NCBI GenBank assembly: GCA_030747505.1
Contig: JASLKQ010000010.1
Location: forward strand, 1 to 56,892
From: Verrucomicrobiota bacterium
GTDB lineage: Bacteria > Verrucomicrobiota > Verrucomicrobiia > Limisphaerales > UBA1100
Reading direction: 5' to 3'
DNA length: 56,892 nucleotides
This document shows positions 1 through 8,936 of this stretch, piece by piece (within the stretch, counting starts at the first letter, position 1; every line of letters begins with the position of its first letter). The translations under genes and the position numbers were made by a program. The notes beneath the pieces are model-generated. The model worked only from the letters and a program-made list of their open reading frames with translations, ran no database searches and was not told where the DNA came from.

Positions 1-1520
1 CTGTACATTTTTACCGCAGTAAAGAAAACATTGATGACCTGCTAAAGCCCCTGGCGCCTGAGCTTCGTGAAGCTGATGGAGTCTACGAGATCAGCGTTTG
101 CACCTCAGCCATGGCTGAGGTGGAGGCTGCATCAGAGTATCTGCTGGATTATCCACACGGCTGCGCAGAGCAAACCGGTTCCAGATTATTACCGTGGTTG
201 CTATTGGAGGAATACCGTGATGTGTTGCCTCGTCTGAATCTCGACACCGGAGATCAGAAAGAAAGCCCGGTTGAACATGGTATTAACCGTTTGCTGAGCA
301 TGCAAACCCACGAGGGCGGGCTGGCTTATTGGCCTGGCGGTACTGCAGATGGATTTGCGAGCAGTTATGGAGGAATGGTGTTGGCGATTGCGGTGAAAAA
401 GGAAAAAAAGGTTCCTTCTGAGGCGATGGACCGACTTGCAGGTTTTCTAGTAAGGTTAATCAAACGTCCTGTGAAAAGAGATAGTGAGTGGGGGGTGCAT
501 TGTCTGGCCCTATACACGCTGGCCTTGATGGATAAATCTCAACCGGCGTACCACGAAAATGCATTTTCCGTCCGCGCTAAATTACCGTCTGCAGCCCTTT
601 CCTTATTGACCTCAGCTGTAGCTGAATCTAGCGCAAACCAGAAGATGCTGAGTGATTTGCGTGAAACGACTGGCACATCGGCTAAGGCGTTCAGATATTA
701 TGGCAACTCAAGCCAGCGACTGGCGATGAGGCTGTTATCTAAAGGGGAAGGAAATGGCTCGGCCTCTATTGCGGGACGCTTAAGTCAATTGTCTCGTGAA
801 GGCCATTGGGGTTCCACATTTGCGAATGCTTGGGTTGTTTATGCGATGACCCGATTCGACCAAAGGAGTTCTAAGTCACATCCAGTGAAAGCGGTAGTCG
901 AATTTGGGGGGAAGGAGTATCCCGTCTCCTTGGATAGAGACCATCGTAAGAAGGTAATCCGTCTCGAAAGTCATCCCGGACCGATGAGGTTTCGTTTTCT
1001 GAGTGAGAATAGGGATAACTTGGTTTATCTCGCTGTGCGATCAGCTGTGAGGCCGGTTGGTGATCCGAGCGATACAATTAACCGGGGTTTAGTTGTTCAG
1101 CGTGAATACTCCAGAATGAATCCTGAAGGTAATTCTGAAAACGAAGTGCCGATGCGGGTTGGGGATTTGGTCAAAGTGGAAATCAAGATGAATGTGATGA
1201 ATGAAGATGTGCATTATCTTGCCATAGAGGACGGATTGCCTGCCAGTTTGGAGCCTGTCTTTACTCGCCTTAAATCACAAATGGCAAATGTAAGGACCAA
1301 TTATAATTGGCGAATTGACCATCATGAGCTGCGTAAAGACCGCGCGGTGTTCTATGTGAATCACCCCCGGAAAGGGGAATATATATTTGAATATATTGCA
1401 CGGGTTCGCGCTGAGGGAAGCGTTGCGGCTCCTCCGGTAAAAGCTGAAGCGATGTATGACCCGGATATTATGGGGCTCAGTGCATGGCAGAAACTCATTA
1501 CTCGATCAATTAATGATTAA
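1..1520 (+). CDS. Alpha-2-macroglobulin family protein, C-terminal part (5' end outside window)
   Basis: The reading frame is open from the left edge (first full codon at base 3), so only about the last 505 residues are present. The fragment carries the thioester motif GCAEQT, typical of bacterial alpha-2-macroglobulins, in which Cys and Gln form the internal thioester that traps attacking proteases. The region after it fits the thioester/terpenoid-cyclase-like domain followed by the C-terminal beta-sandwich. In the family, these periplasmic or lipid-anchored proteins are thought to protect the envelope from proteases and are commonly encoded beside penicillin-binding protein 1C, as here: the stop codon overlaps the next start by 8 bases, which implies translational coupling. 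The signal peptide or lipobox cannot be seen because the start lies outside. Confident as a family call. Confidence 0.9.
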   Translation, partial: VHFYRSKENIDDLLKPLAPELREADGVYEISVCTSAMAEVEAASEYLLDYPHGCAEQTGSRLLPWLLLEEYRDVLPRLNLDTGDQKESPVEHGINRLLSMQTHEGGLAYWPGGTADGFASSYGGMVLAIAVKKEKKVPSEAMDRLAGFLVRLIKRPVKRDSEWGVHCLALYTLALMDKSQPAYHENAFSVRAKLPSAALSLLTSAVAESSANQKMLSDLRETTGTSAKAFRYYGNSSQRLAMRLLSKGEGNGSASIAGRLSQLSREGHWGSTFANAWVVYAMTRFDQRSSKSHPVKAVVEFGGKEYPVSLDRDHRKKVIRLESHPGPMRFRFLSENRDNLVYLAVRSAVRPVGDPSDTINRGLVVQREYSRMNPEGNSENEVPMRVGDLVKVEIKMNVMNEDVHYLAIEDGLPASLEPVFTRLKSQMANVRTNYNWRIDHHELRKDRAVFYVNHPRKGEYIFEYIARVRAEGSVAAPPVKAEAMYDPDIMGLSAWQKLITRSIND

Positions 1521-3777
1521 TTCATTCCGCGTGTTCTGGAGTTGGTTTTGGTTCCGGCCGGTGCTTCGGGGAAGTATATTTATCGTTCTGTTCATACTGG
1601 TGGGATGGCTTGGTTTGGAGATAGCCGTGACATTTACCCCTCTGCCAAAAGGCCTGGAAGAGCCGGGCCAGGTTAGCTCGTTAATTACTGATCGCACGGG
1701 CCGTCCTTTAAGGTTGCAACGTGTGGCGGGTAATAAGTTTTTTCAACCAGCAAGCCTGCAGGAGTGTGGTCCGGTTTTTATTCAAGCGACCTTGTCGGCT
1801 GAAGATAAGCGTTTTTGGCGTCATAATGGTGTAGACTGGATAGGTTTTGCGCGTGTTTTAAAGGAAATAATCTGGCACGGGCGGGTGATGTCAGGTGGGT
1901 CAACGATTACTCAGCAATTAATAAAGAATTCAGAGACTCCTCGTAGGCCCCGTAATATTCGCACCAAAATAATTGAAATTCTGCAGGCTAGAAAGCTAGA
2001 AAGAAATTGGAGCAAGGAGTGCATTCTGGAGGCTTATCTCAATCGAATTGATTATGGAAATTTATGCCGGGGTGCCGGTACGGCTGCTGCATTCTATTTT
2101 GACAAACCGTTGAGGAGGCTCTCGCCCGCTGAGGCAGCTTTACTTTCAGGACTACCCAATGCACCTACTCGATTAAATCCACATCGGCATATCGTGAAGG
2201 CTCAGGAACGGCAGCATAAGATTCTTCGTCGCATGGCCAATAACGGTTGGCTCAGCTCGGGTCAGGTAAGCCGGGCGCTGAGCGAACCGATTGTGCTGCA
2301 CAAGAAAGGTCGGGCTTTTGCTGCTGCACATTTTGTTGACCTGATCCAGAAGCGACGAAAGGTTGTTAGAAATGTTAGAAGCACCCTGGACCGTTCCCTT
2401 AATTCTTTTGCGAAGGAGATGTTAAGGGGGCAATTACATTTATTAGATAAAAAAAATGCATCCAATGGTTCTGTGGTAATAATCGAAAATCAAACCGGCA
2501 ATGTTCTTGCCTTGGTGGGTTCACGTGATTATTTCGATCGCCAGTCTGGTCAGGTAAACGGGGCGTTGGCGGCTAGAAGTGCAGGATCCATTTTTAAGCC
2601 ATTCACTTATCTATTGGCACTTGAAAAAGGATGGACTCCGGCTTCCATGTTGGCGGATATTCCAGTTGATTTTCCGACGGCGACAGGGGTGTTTAGACCG
2701 GTTAATTACGACCGACGGTTTCGTGGTCCTGTCTTGCTGCGAGAGGCCTTGGCTAATTCTCTCAACGTGCCTGCGGTGAAGTTGTTGGACCAAATTGGGG
2801 GAGCAACTGTTTTGCATAGCTCTTTGCGTAGGCTGGGTTTTTCAACCTTGGAGTCTTCGGCGACTCATTATGGTTTGGGGCTAACCATAGGGAACTCTGA
2901 GGCTCGCCTGCTGGAATTAACAAATGCTTATGCAACTTTAGCACGACTCGGAGAGCATAGACCGGTGCGTTTGCTTCAATCAGACCCATCGGGTGTGGAA
3001 CAGGTTTTCGAGCCTGAACCCGCGTGGCTAATTGCAGATATATTGAGTGATGATTCGGCCCGATCCGCTTCATTTGGGTGGAGGTCGGCATTGTCTTTTC
3101 CTTTTCGTGTAGCCTGCAAAACCGGAACCAGTTCGGAGTTTAGAGACAATTGGGCAATTGGTTATACTCCCGAGTTCACCGTTGGTGTTTGGGTTGGGAA
3201 TTTTGATGGATCCCCAATGCAAAGAGTGTCGGGTGTTAGTGGGGCTGCTCCAGTGATGCATTCATTAATGATGGAGTTACACCGGCGGTTTGGCACTGGC
3301 TGGTTCAAGAGGCCCAAAGGTATTGAGCAAGTCATCATTGACCCGATTTCCGGATTGAGGCATCCGGACGGAAAAGCGGAATGGTTTATTGCTGGATCAG
3401 TTCCTCCTATGGAAACAACCGGGGCCCGTGATGGGAATGGTCGTATTTTCCTGCCCCAAGAATATGCGATATGGTGGAAGGAGGCACAGGATCATTTGAG
3501 GGATAGGACAGTTATTACAGGGGAGGCGACAAGTCTTGCTCGGATTGTTACACCTCAGCCTGGCACCGTAGTTTATCTTGATCCGGATTTACCCGCCTCG
3601 AGTCGGCAACTGCCATTACGGGTTAGCTCGGGGGCGGCGATATGGAAATCACAAACATTAGAATGCGTGAATGTTTCAAATGGTTTTGTTGCCCAGCTTG
3701 AGCCTGGCAGACATGAGTTGGTTGCAATGACTGAAGGGGGCAAGTTGCGAACTTGGGTTAAGGTGATAGAAGAGTAA
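1513..3777 (+). CDS. pbpC: Penicillin-binding protein 1C (bifunctional peptidoglycan synthase)
   Basis: A 754-residue class A penicillin-binding protein. A transmembrane segment near residues 20-40 is followed by a GT51 transglycosylase domain with EDKRFWRHNGVDW near residue 97 and GGSTITQQ near 128. The transpeptidase domain has the active-site SIFK (Ser359, Lys362), the SLN motif (416-418) and KTGTS (536-540). The last part fits the BiPBP_C domain of the PBP1C subgroup. It polymerises and may cross-link glycan strands on the periplasmic side of the inner membrane. The start at 1513 is preferred over 1456 because it gives a normal short cytoplasmic N-terminus and an 8-base overlap with the alpha-2-macroglobulin gene. 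The pairing with alpha-2-macroglobulin is a known arrangement and suggests a defence or repair role during envelope damage. Confidence 0.93.
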   Translation: MINSFRVFWSWFWFRPVLRGSIFIVLFILVGWLGLEIAVTFTPLPKGLEEPGQVSSLITDRTGRPLRLQRVAGNKFFQPASLQECGPVFIQATLSAEDKRFWRHNGVDWIGFARVLKEIIWHGRVMSGGSTITQQLIKNSETPRRPRNIRTKIIEILQARKLERNWSKECILEAYLNRIDYGNLCRGAGTAAAFYFDKPLRRLSPAEAALLSGLPNAPTRLNPHRHIVKAQERQHKILRRMANNGWLSSGQVSRALSEPIVLHKKGRAFAAAHFVDLIQKRRKVVRNVRSTLDRSLNSFAKEMLRGQLHLLDKKNASNGSVVIIENQTGNVLALVGSRDYFDRQSGQVNGALAARSAGSIFKPFTYLLALEKGWTPASMLADIPVDFPTATGVFRPVNYDRRFRGPVLLREALANSLNVPAVKLLDQIGGATVLHSSLRRLGFSTLESSATHYGLGLTIGNSEARLLELTNAYATLARLGEHRPVRLLQSDPSGVEQVFEPEPAWLIADILSDDSARSASFGWRSALSFPFRVACKTGTSSEFRDNWAIGYTPEFTVGVWVGNFDGSPMQRVSGVSGAAPVMHSLMMELHRRFGTGWFKRPKGIEQVIIDPISGLRHPDGKAEWFIAGSVPPMETTGARDGNGRIFLPQEYAIWWKEAQDHLRDRTVITGEATSLARIVTPQPGTVVYLDPDLPASSRQLPLRVSSGAAIWKSQTLECVNVSNGFVAQLEPGRHELVAMTEGGKLRTWVKVIEE

Positions 3778-3839
3778 TAGGTTTCTGGTTGTCTCCTTGG
3801 GGCGCCCAGTTCTATGATTCGTCAATGACTTCTTTAGGT

Positions 3840-5378
3840 ATGGATTCAGTGGTTCTCCGTTTGCAGAGTGAGGATCAGGTGGGTGTGCTGAAGAAAACAG
3901 TCAAGGAAGGTTCAAAATTATCGGACGAAGCAGGTGTAGTTACAGTAAGCTCAACCATTCCTGCCGGTCATAAAATTGCGCTTCATTCTATAGCTGAAGG
4001 GGAGCCGGTGCGGAAATACGGGCAGATCATTGGCTTTGCTCTTAAGGATATTTCCCCGGGAGAACATGTGCATTCCCACAATTTAGTGTGTCAGGATTAC
4101 GAAAGGGAGCACTCGTTTTGTGCGGATTATCAGCCTACGGAATTCTACCCGGAAAATATGCGCCGCACTTTTCAGGGTTACTCACGTCCTGGTGGGCGTG
4201 CCGGTACACGTAATTATGTTGCAGTGATATCCAATGTTAATTGTTCGAATTCGGTTTCGAGATATGTAGTCGAAAAGTTTAGAGGAGCCGATTTCCAGAA
4301 GCAGTATCCGGGTGTGGATGGAGTGATTGCGCTTAAGACACAAGGCGGTTGCGGGGTAGAGCCCGGTGGCCCGATGCAAATCATTCGCCGGACTTTAGGG
4401 AACATGGCGCGTCATCCAAATATCGCTGGATATGTGATGATAGGATTGGGATGTGAAGACAACCAGATTGCAGGTATCCGGGAAGATTATGAGCTGGATA
4501 ATTTGGAGGATGGTGAGATTCCCCCGGAATTCATGACAATCCAAGGAGAGGGGGGGTCGCTTAAAACCATTGATAAAGCATTTACAGCAGTGGAAAAAAT
4601 TTTGCCCAATGTGTCGATGGCAAGACGGACAGAGCAGTCGTTATCAAAACTAATACTGGCTGAGAATTGTGGAGGCTCTGATGGCAATAGTGGGTGCACG
4701 GCCAATCCGGCCCTTGGGGTGGCTTCCGATGAATTGGTGCGGCATGGAGGAACATCAGTGTTGGCCGAGACAACTGAGATTTATGGTGCCGAACATCTGC
4801 TGACCAATCGTGCAGCGAATAGAAAGGTGGCGGAAAAATTGATGAGACAGGTGCATTGGTGGGAAGAGTACGCCAAGAGGCACGACAGTAAAATTGATAA
4901 TAATCCTTCGGTAGGAAACAAGGAAGGCGGTCTAACTACCATCTATGAAAAGAGCCTTGGAGCACTGGCGAAGGGGGGGCAATCCCCGTTGATGGCGGTT
5001 TACGATTATGCTGAACGCATCGATATCCCCGGGTTTGGTTTCATGGATACGCCTGGTTATGATCCGGTCAGCATGACCGGGTTGGTTTCAGGCGGCTGTA
5101 ATATAGGGGTGTTTACAACCGGGCGAGGGAGTGTGTACGGATGCAAGCCTGCTCCATGTATTAAGGTGGCTACCAATACAGCTCTCTATAATTGGATGGA
5201 GGAGGATATGGATCTTAATGCGGGAACAATAATTGAGGGTACTGAGTCACTGGGAGAGGTGGGCATGAGGATTTTTGAAAAGATTCTTGATGTGGCCAGT
5301 GGAGAGAAAACCAAGAGCGAGTTAAACGGAATTGGAGATGAAGAATTTCAACCCTGGTTTCCCGGGCCTCAGTTCTGA
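3840..5378 (+). CDS. UxaA-family altronate/galactarate-type dehydratase
   Basis: A 512-residue protein with the two-part UxaA architecture. An N-terminal SAF-like domain contains AGHKIAL and GEHVHSHN, and is followed by the larger catalytic domain with GGSDGNSGCTANPALG and WWEEYA. Family enzymes use Fe(II) to dehydrate sugar acids, for example D-altronate to 2-dehydro-3-deoxy-D-gluconate in the cytoplasm. ATG 3840 is chosen because it aligns with the family N-terminus; ATG 3825 and TTG 3789 are also in frame. Two-domain altronate dehydratases are about 500 residues, so the gene looks intact. No uronate isomerase, oxidoreductase or kinase is next to it, so the true substrate (altronate, galactarate or another aldarate) cannot be decided. 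Its stop abuts the stop of the opposite-strand ABC gene with no spacer. Confidence 0.85.
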   Translation: MDSVVLRLQSEDQVGVLKKTVKEGSKLSDEAGVVTVSSTIPAGHKIALHSIAEGEPVRKYGQIIGFALKDISPGEHVHSHNLVCQDYEREHSFCADYQPTEFYPENMRRTFQGYSRPGGRAGTRNYVAVISNVNCSNSVSRYVVEKFRGADFQKQYPGVDGVIALKTQGGCGVEPGGPMQIIRRTLGNMARHPNIAGYVMIGLGCEDNQIAGIREDYELDNLEDGEIPPEFMTIQGEGGSLKTIDKAFTAVEKILPNVSMARRTEQSLSKLILAENCGGSDGNSGCTANPALGVASDELVRHGGTSVLAETTEIYGAEHLLTNRAANRKVAEKLMRQVHWWEEYAKRHDSKIDNNPSVGNKEGGLTTIYEKSLGALAKGGQSPLMAVYDYAERIDIPGFGFMDTPGYDPVSMTGLVSGGCNIGVFTTGRGSVYGCKPAPCIKVATNTALYNWMEEDMDLNAGTIIEGTESLGEVGMRIFEKILDVASGEKTKSELNGIGDEEFQPWFPGPQF

Positions 5379-6185
5379 TTACATTACTGAATCCCGATTC
5401 GCTTTGGGCTTGAGATAGTAACGGCCCTTCCGGCGACTCAATGTTACAGGGCAGTCGAAAGCCTTGCTTAACAGGCTGCTTCTTAATGCTTCTTTGATGG
5501 TTCCTTGAGCCATGGCCTTGCCTTCCCGCAGAAGCAGTGCATGGGTGATAAGCGGCATAATTTCCTCTACATGATGTGTGATCAATACAATCGACGGAGA
5601 CTTTTTTTGTTGGCCGAGGCGATCAAGAAATTGAAGGAAATGTTCCCGGGCGACCGGGTCCAGTCCGGCACAGGGTTCATCGAGCATCAATAATTTGGGT
5701 TTCGCCATCAAAGAACGGCCTATTAGAACTCTTTGTCTCTCCCCTTGAGAGAGCTGTTCCCATAGGCGGTTGGTCAAGTGGAGGCATTCAATTTGCTTGA
5801 GTATGGTGTGAGCCGTCCGTTTATCGGCTGGAGTGGGTTTGTGCCATAGGTCTATCATGGCATATTTCCCGCTAACGATGGTTTCCAGGACGGGTTCGTC
5901 TGGAGCCATAAACTTATTGAGACTTGAGCTGACGAGCCCAATTTGTAATCGCAATTCGGCCCAGTTATTTTCCCCGAACGTATTTCCCAGGATATTAATG
6001 TCCCCGCTGGTGGGGAATTTATACCCAATCAGGGCCGATAGCAGGGAGGTTTTTCCGCATCCGTTCGGGCCGAGTATAACCCAGTGCTCTCCTGGTTCCA
6101 CTCGCCAGTTTAATTTATCCAAAATATGGGTGTCGCCTCGCTGTAAACAGAGATTACAGATTTCAAGAATCGGTTTCTTGGCCAC
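5379..6185 (-). CDS. ABC transporter ATP-binding protein, ModF/YlmA-like
   Basis: A 268-residue single ATPase domain with Walker A GPNGCGKTSL (near residue 40), ABC signature LSQGERQRVLIGRSL, Walker B LLMLDEP and the switch histidine in ITHHVEE. The segment WAELRLQIGLVSS resembles the soluble ModF/YlmA-type group (COG1119) more than a typical importer subunit. No permease or binding protein is adjacent, so it is an orphan ATPase; its partner and substrate are unknown and a molybdenum role would be speculation. It is convergent with the upstream dehydratase (zero spacing) and divergent from the DUF1080 gene across an 85-base gap. Confident in the fold, not in the role. Confidence 0.85.
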   Translation of the reverse strand: MAKKPILEICNLCLQRGDTHILDKLNWRVEPGEHWVILGPNGCGKTSLLSALIGYKFPTSGDINILGNTFGENNWAELRLQIGLVSSSLNKFMAPDEPVLETIVSGKYAMIDLWHKPTPADKRTAHTILKQIECLHLTNRLWEQLSQGERQRVLIGRSLMAKPKLLMLDEPCAGLDPVAREHFLQFLDRLGQQKKSPSIVLITHHVEEIMPLITHALLLREGKAMAQGTIKEALRSSLLSKAFDCPVTLSRRKGRYYLKPKANRDSVM

Positions 6186-6270
6186 ATGGGCTTTTAACTG
6201 CGGATTGAGTCAGGGCCAAGCGAAACTTTGCCTTGCGAGCCAATGAGTGGACGCTTAGTCTTTTCACCTC

Positions 6271-7053
6271 ATGCGTTTGAAGAAAATTAATCTACTATTG
6301 GTTGGGTTATTGCTGGCAAATTTTGATGCGATTGCCGCAGACAAGAAATTGCCAGGTTATACTGATACGCCCGTGATCCCAGGGCAGAAATGGCGCGTAC
6401 ACGATGCGAATCGTCCACGTCCAAAGGTTGTTAAAGTAGGGCCATCCAAAACCTTGGGAGCCAAGCCTCCCAAGGGGGCGGTAGTTCTATTTGATGGCAC
6501 CGATACCAGTAAATGGAGCCACAGCAAATGGAAGGTGGAAGATGGATTCATGGAGGTCACTAAAAAATCCGGATCACTTCGGACCAAGAAAAAATTTGGG
6601 TCCATCAAGTTGCACTTGGAGTTTGCCACCCCCAAAGTAGTAAAGGGAGTAAGCCAGGGGCGTGGTAATAGCGGGGTTTTCTTGAACGGCAAGTATGAGG
6701 TTCAGGTGCTCGATTCATACAATAATATCAGTTATGCCGATGGTCAATGTGCTGCACTGTACGGGCAGTTTCCACCTCGGGTGAATGTCTGCCGCCCTCC
6801 GGGTCAATGGCAGACTTATGATATTGAATTTCTCGCCCCCAAATGGGACAAGTCAGGCAAGCTGATTCGTAAGGCGACAGTGACTGTAGAACACAATGGT
6901 GTGAAGGTTCATGACAAGCGGGAAATGAACGGACCGAGTGGGCACCGTAACGTGCCGGCCTATAAGCAACATGGCCCGGATTCCATTCAACTGCAGGATC
7001 ACGGTAACCCGACTCGATTTCGAAATATATGGCTGGTTGAATTAGAGGACTAG
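6271..7053 (+). CDS. Secreted DUF1080 (3-keto-disaccharide hydrolase-like) protein
   Basis: A 260-residue protein with a clear signal peptide (basic start, hydrophobic stretch, likely cleavage after AIAA near residue 23). The rest fits DUF1080 (PF06439), a concanavalin-like beta-sandwich expanded in Verrucomicrobia and Planctomycetes. Visible landmarks are VLFDGTD, GNSGVFLNGKYEVQVLDSY, ADGQCAALYG, PPGQWQTYDIEF and the terminal FRNIWL. Family members act on or bind carbohydrates outside the cytoplasm, and some are reported as 3-keto-glycoside hydrolases. The substrate is not predictable here and no sugar oxidoreductase gene lies beside it. It stands alone, with a 149-base gap before the pilus locus. 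Confidence 0.88.
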   Translation: MRLKKINLLLVGLLLANFDAIAADKKLPGYTDTPVIPGQKWRVHDANRPRPKVVKVGPSKTLGAKPPKGAVVLFDGTDTSKWSHSKWKVEDGFMEVTKKSGSLRTKKKFGSIKLHLEFATPKVVKGVSQGRGNSGVFLNGKYEVQVLDSYNNISYADGQCAALYGQFPPRVNVCRPPGQWQTYDIEFLAPKWDKSGKLIRKATVTVEHNGVKVHDKREMNGPSGHRNVPAYKQHGPDSIQLQDHGNPTRFRNIWLVELED

Positions 7054-7072
7054 CCACGATTTAAAGTTTACA

Positions 7073-7098
7073 GGAGCGTGCCGTTTGGCTCCGATTTT
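7073..7098 (+). terminator. Weak terminator-like hairpin after the DUF1080 gene
   Basis: GGAGC (7073-7077) can pair with GCTCC (7088-7092), followed by a T-rich stretch. The stem is only five base pairs and the T-tract is interrupted, so this is a tentative call. Confidence 0.28.
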
Positions 7099-7154
7099 GC
7101 TTCTATTGTAAGTTATGGTTAACTGAATAGTGGCGTTTTGAGGATAGCTCTAAT

Positions 7155-7184
7155 TTGACGAAGAGGGGGGGGGCACACTAAATT
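7155..7184 (+). promoter_or_regulatory. Candidate sigma70-type promoter of the pilus locus, with poly-G spacer
   Basis: TTGACG (7155-7160, five of six to the -35 consensus) and TAAATT (7179-7184, four of six to the -10) are separated by 18 bases. The spacer is filled mostly by a run of nine G. Transcription would begin near 7191, about 12 bases before the first ATG of the locus, with ACAGGG between them as a weak ribosome site. Spacing close to 17 is optimal, so one base lost or gained in the G-run should change strength. No other good promoter was noticed in this 149-base gap. Confidence 0.5.
7165..7173 (+). repeat. Homopolymer run of nine G
   Basis: Nine consecutive G, the longest G-run noticed in the window, located between the candidate -35 and -10 boxes upstream of the pilus locus. 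Runs of this length are prone to slipped-strand length change. Confidence 0.9.
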
Positions 7185-7202
7185 GATTCTGACAGGGCAC
7201 AT

Positions 7203-8924
7203 ATGGCCGTAAAGGATGATTACCTTATCGATACCCTCATGAATATGGGGGAGTTGGACGCTGCACAAGTTGAGGCTGCTCGGGCAGTAGCAGAGCCAGC
7301 CGGAGCGGGGGTGGTTGATACGATGGTTGTTCAAAAGACCTTGAACCCTGACTTGCTGGTGTCAGCCCGTGGAATGCAGTACGGGTGTGAGGTTGCAGAC
7401 TTGCGTGAAGTAATGCCCAAGGATGAGCCGATGAAAGCACTGCCCCGGCACATTGCCCGGAGGTACCAGGTGATCCCGTTGTCTTATGAGAACGGAACTC
7501 TGACGGTTGCGATTGAGGACCCAGGCGATATTGATACGACCGATGCTTTGGATCGTCTTTTGGATGTTGTAAGTATCGAATACAAAGTCTCCAGTGAATC
7601 TCAAATTAAGGCAACCATTGAACGTTTTTATGGGTCTACCGACGAAGCAGTGGAACGCCTGGTAACCGAGCTTTCACAAACCCAGGTTGATATTGGTGAG
7701 GCAGGGGCAGCTGTTGGTGAAAGCGGGGTAGCCACTACCGGGGATGAGCAGGAGGCGCCTCTGGTAAAAATGGTGAATATGATCATTGCTGATGGCTTTC
7801 GGATGGATATGTCGGACGTTCATATAGAGCCGTTCGAAAACCGGTTGCGCATTCGCTACCGGATTGATGGTGTATTGCGTGAGCACCAATCAGTTCCGTT
7901 ACGATTGTGTGGCCCGATTGTTTCACGTCTGAAGATTGAATCAGGAATGTCGATCGCTGAAAAGCGTACTCCACAGGATGGGCGTTATAAGCAGATCATA
8001 GATGATCGTGAAATTGACTTTCGTGTCAGTTGTCTTCCGACGTTGTACGGGGAAAGCATAGTCATGCGTGCCTTGGACAAGGGGGGGTTGAATCTGGGGC
8101 TCGATCAGCTGGGTTTTATGCGTGAGGACCAGGAGGTGTTTGAACGTAATGCGCAAATGCCTGACGGGGTCATGCTGGTAACGGGGCCCACCGGTTCAGG
8201 GAAAACAACTACCCTCTACTCCTGCTTGAACCTGCTTAACACGCCAAATAAGAAAATAATTACCGTTGAAGACCCGGTTGAATATATTCTTTCAGGGATT
8301 AATCAGGTTCAGGTCAACAATGCTGCAGGTATGACCTTCGCCGCCGCACTGCGGGCAATGCTGCGACAGGCGCCAAACATCATCATGGTAGGGGAGATTC
8401 GTGATTCTGAAACCGGCAATATTGCAGTAAACGCTTCCTTAACGGGTCACTTCGTTTTCTCTACTCTCCACACCAATGATGCCCCGGGGGCAGTGACACG
8501 TATGGTGGATATGGGAGTTAAGCCTTTTCTCGTTGCGGCTGCAACAAGGGCGATTCTTGCCCAAAGACTGGTTCGAAAATTTTGTCCAAAATGTGTGGCG
8601 CCGCACGTTTTACATAAAGATGAAATCCATGCCTTGCAGTTGACTGAAGATGAGATGAAGGACTCCCGCCCAATGATGGGGGTGGGGTGTAAATTATGTG
8701 ATGGTGGCGGTTACAAGGGCCGTATGGGCTTATTTGAGGTATTAGAGGTTGAAGACCAACTCCGGCGCATGATTATCGAGGAGCGGCCGGTGGGTGATAT
8801 TAGAGATTATGCAGTTGAACATGGGCATATGAAAACCCTGCGTCAGGACGGAGTTCGAAAGGTTACTTCAGGCACAACGTCGGTGGCAGAGGTTATGCGG
8901 GTAACAGCGAGCGATGAACATTAA
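7203..8924 (+). CDS. PilB/GspE-type pilus or secretion assembly ATPase (first copy)
   Basis: A 573-residue cytoplasmic hexameric-type ATPase that would power fibre extension. The N-terminal part (about 1-145) resembles the MshEN/GspE N-terminal domain. It is followed by the ATPase core with Walker A GPTGSGKTTT near residue 328, the Asp box around EDPVEY, Walker B-type IIMVGEIRDSET and the His box GHFVFSTLHTND. A four-cysteine zinc motif (CPKC and CKLC) lies in the C-terminal part, as is usual for extension ATPases and absent from PilT. It is the first gene of the locus, 12 bases ahead of pilT. A second paralogue lies two genes downstream. PilB versus GspE cannot be decided from sequence alone. 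Confidence 0.93.
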   Translation: MAVKDDYLIDTLMNMGELDAAQVEAARAVAEPAGAGVVDTMVVQKTLNPDLLVSARGMQYGCEVADLREVMPKDEPMKALPRHIARRYQVIPLSYENGTLTVAIEDPGDIDTTDALDRLLDVVSIEYKVSSESQIKATIERFYGSTDEAVERLVTELSQTQVDIGEAGAAVGESGVATTGDEQEAPLVKMVNMIIADGFRMDMSDVHIEPFENRLRIRYRIDGVLREHQSVPLRLCGPIVSRLKIESGMSIAEKRTPQDGRYKQIIDDREIDFRVSCLPTLYGESIVMRALDKGGLNLGLDQLGFMREDQEVFERNAQMPDGVMLVTGPTGSGKTTTLYSCLNLLNTPNKKIITVEDPVEYILSGINQVQVNNAAGMTFAAALRAMLRQAPNIIMVGEIRDSETGNIAVNASLTGHFVFSTLHTNDAPGAVTRMVDMGVKPFLVAAATRAILAQRLVRKFCPKCVAPHVLHKDEIHALQLTEDEMKDSRPMMGVGCKLCDGGGYKGRMGLFEVLEVEDQLRRMIIEERPVGDIRDYAVEHGHMKTLRQDGVRKVTSGTTSVAEVMRVTASDEH

Positions 8925-8936
8925 TAAGTAGAATTT

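Noticed and set aside
871-1077. Opposite-strand and alternate-frame open frames throughout the window
   Set aside because: They lie within well-supported genes, lack family motifs and have no independent signals, so they were left out as shadows.
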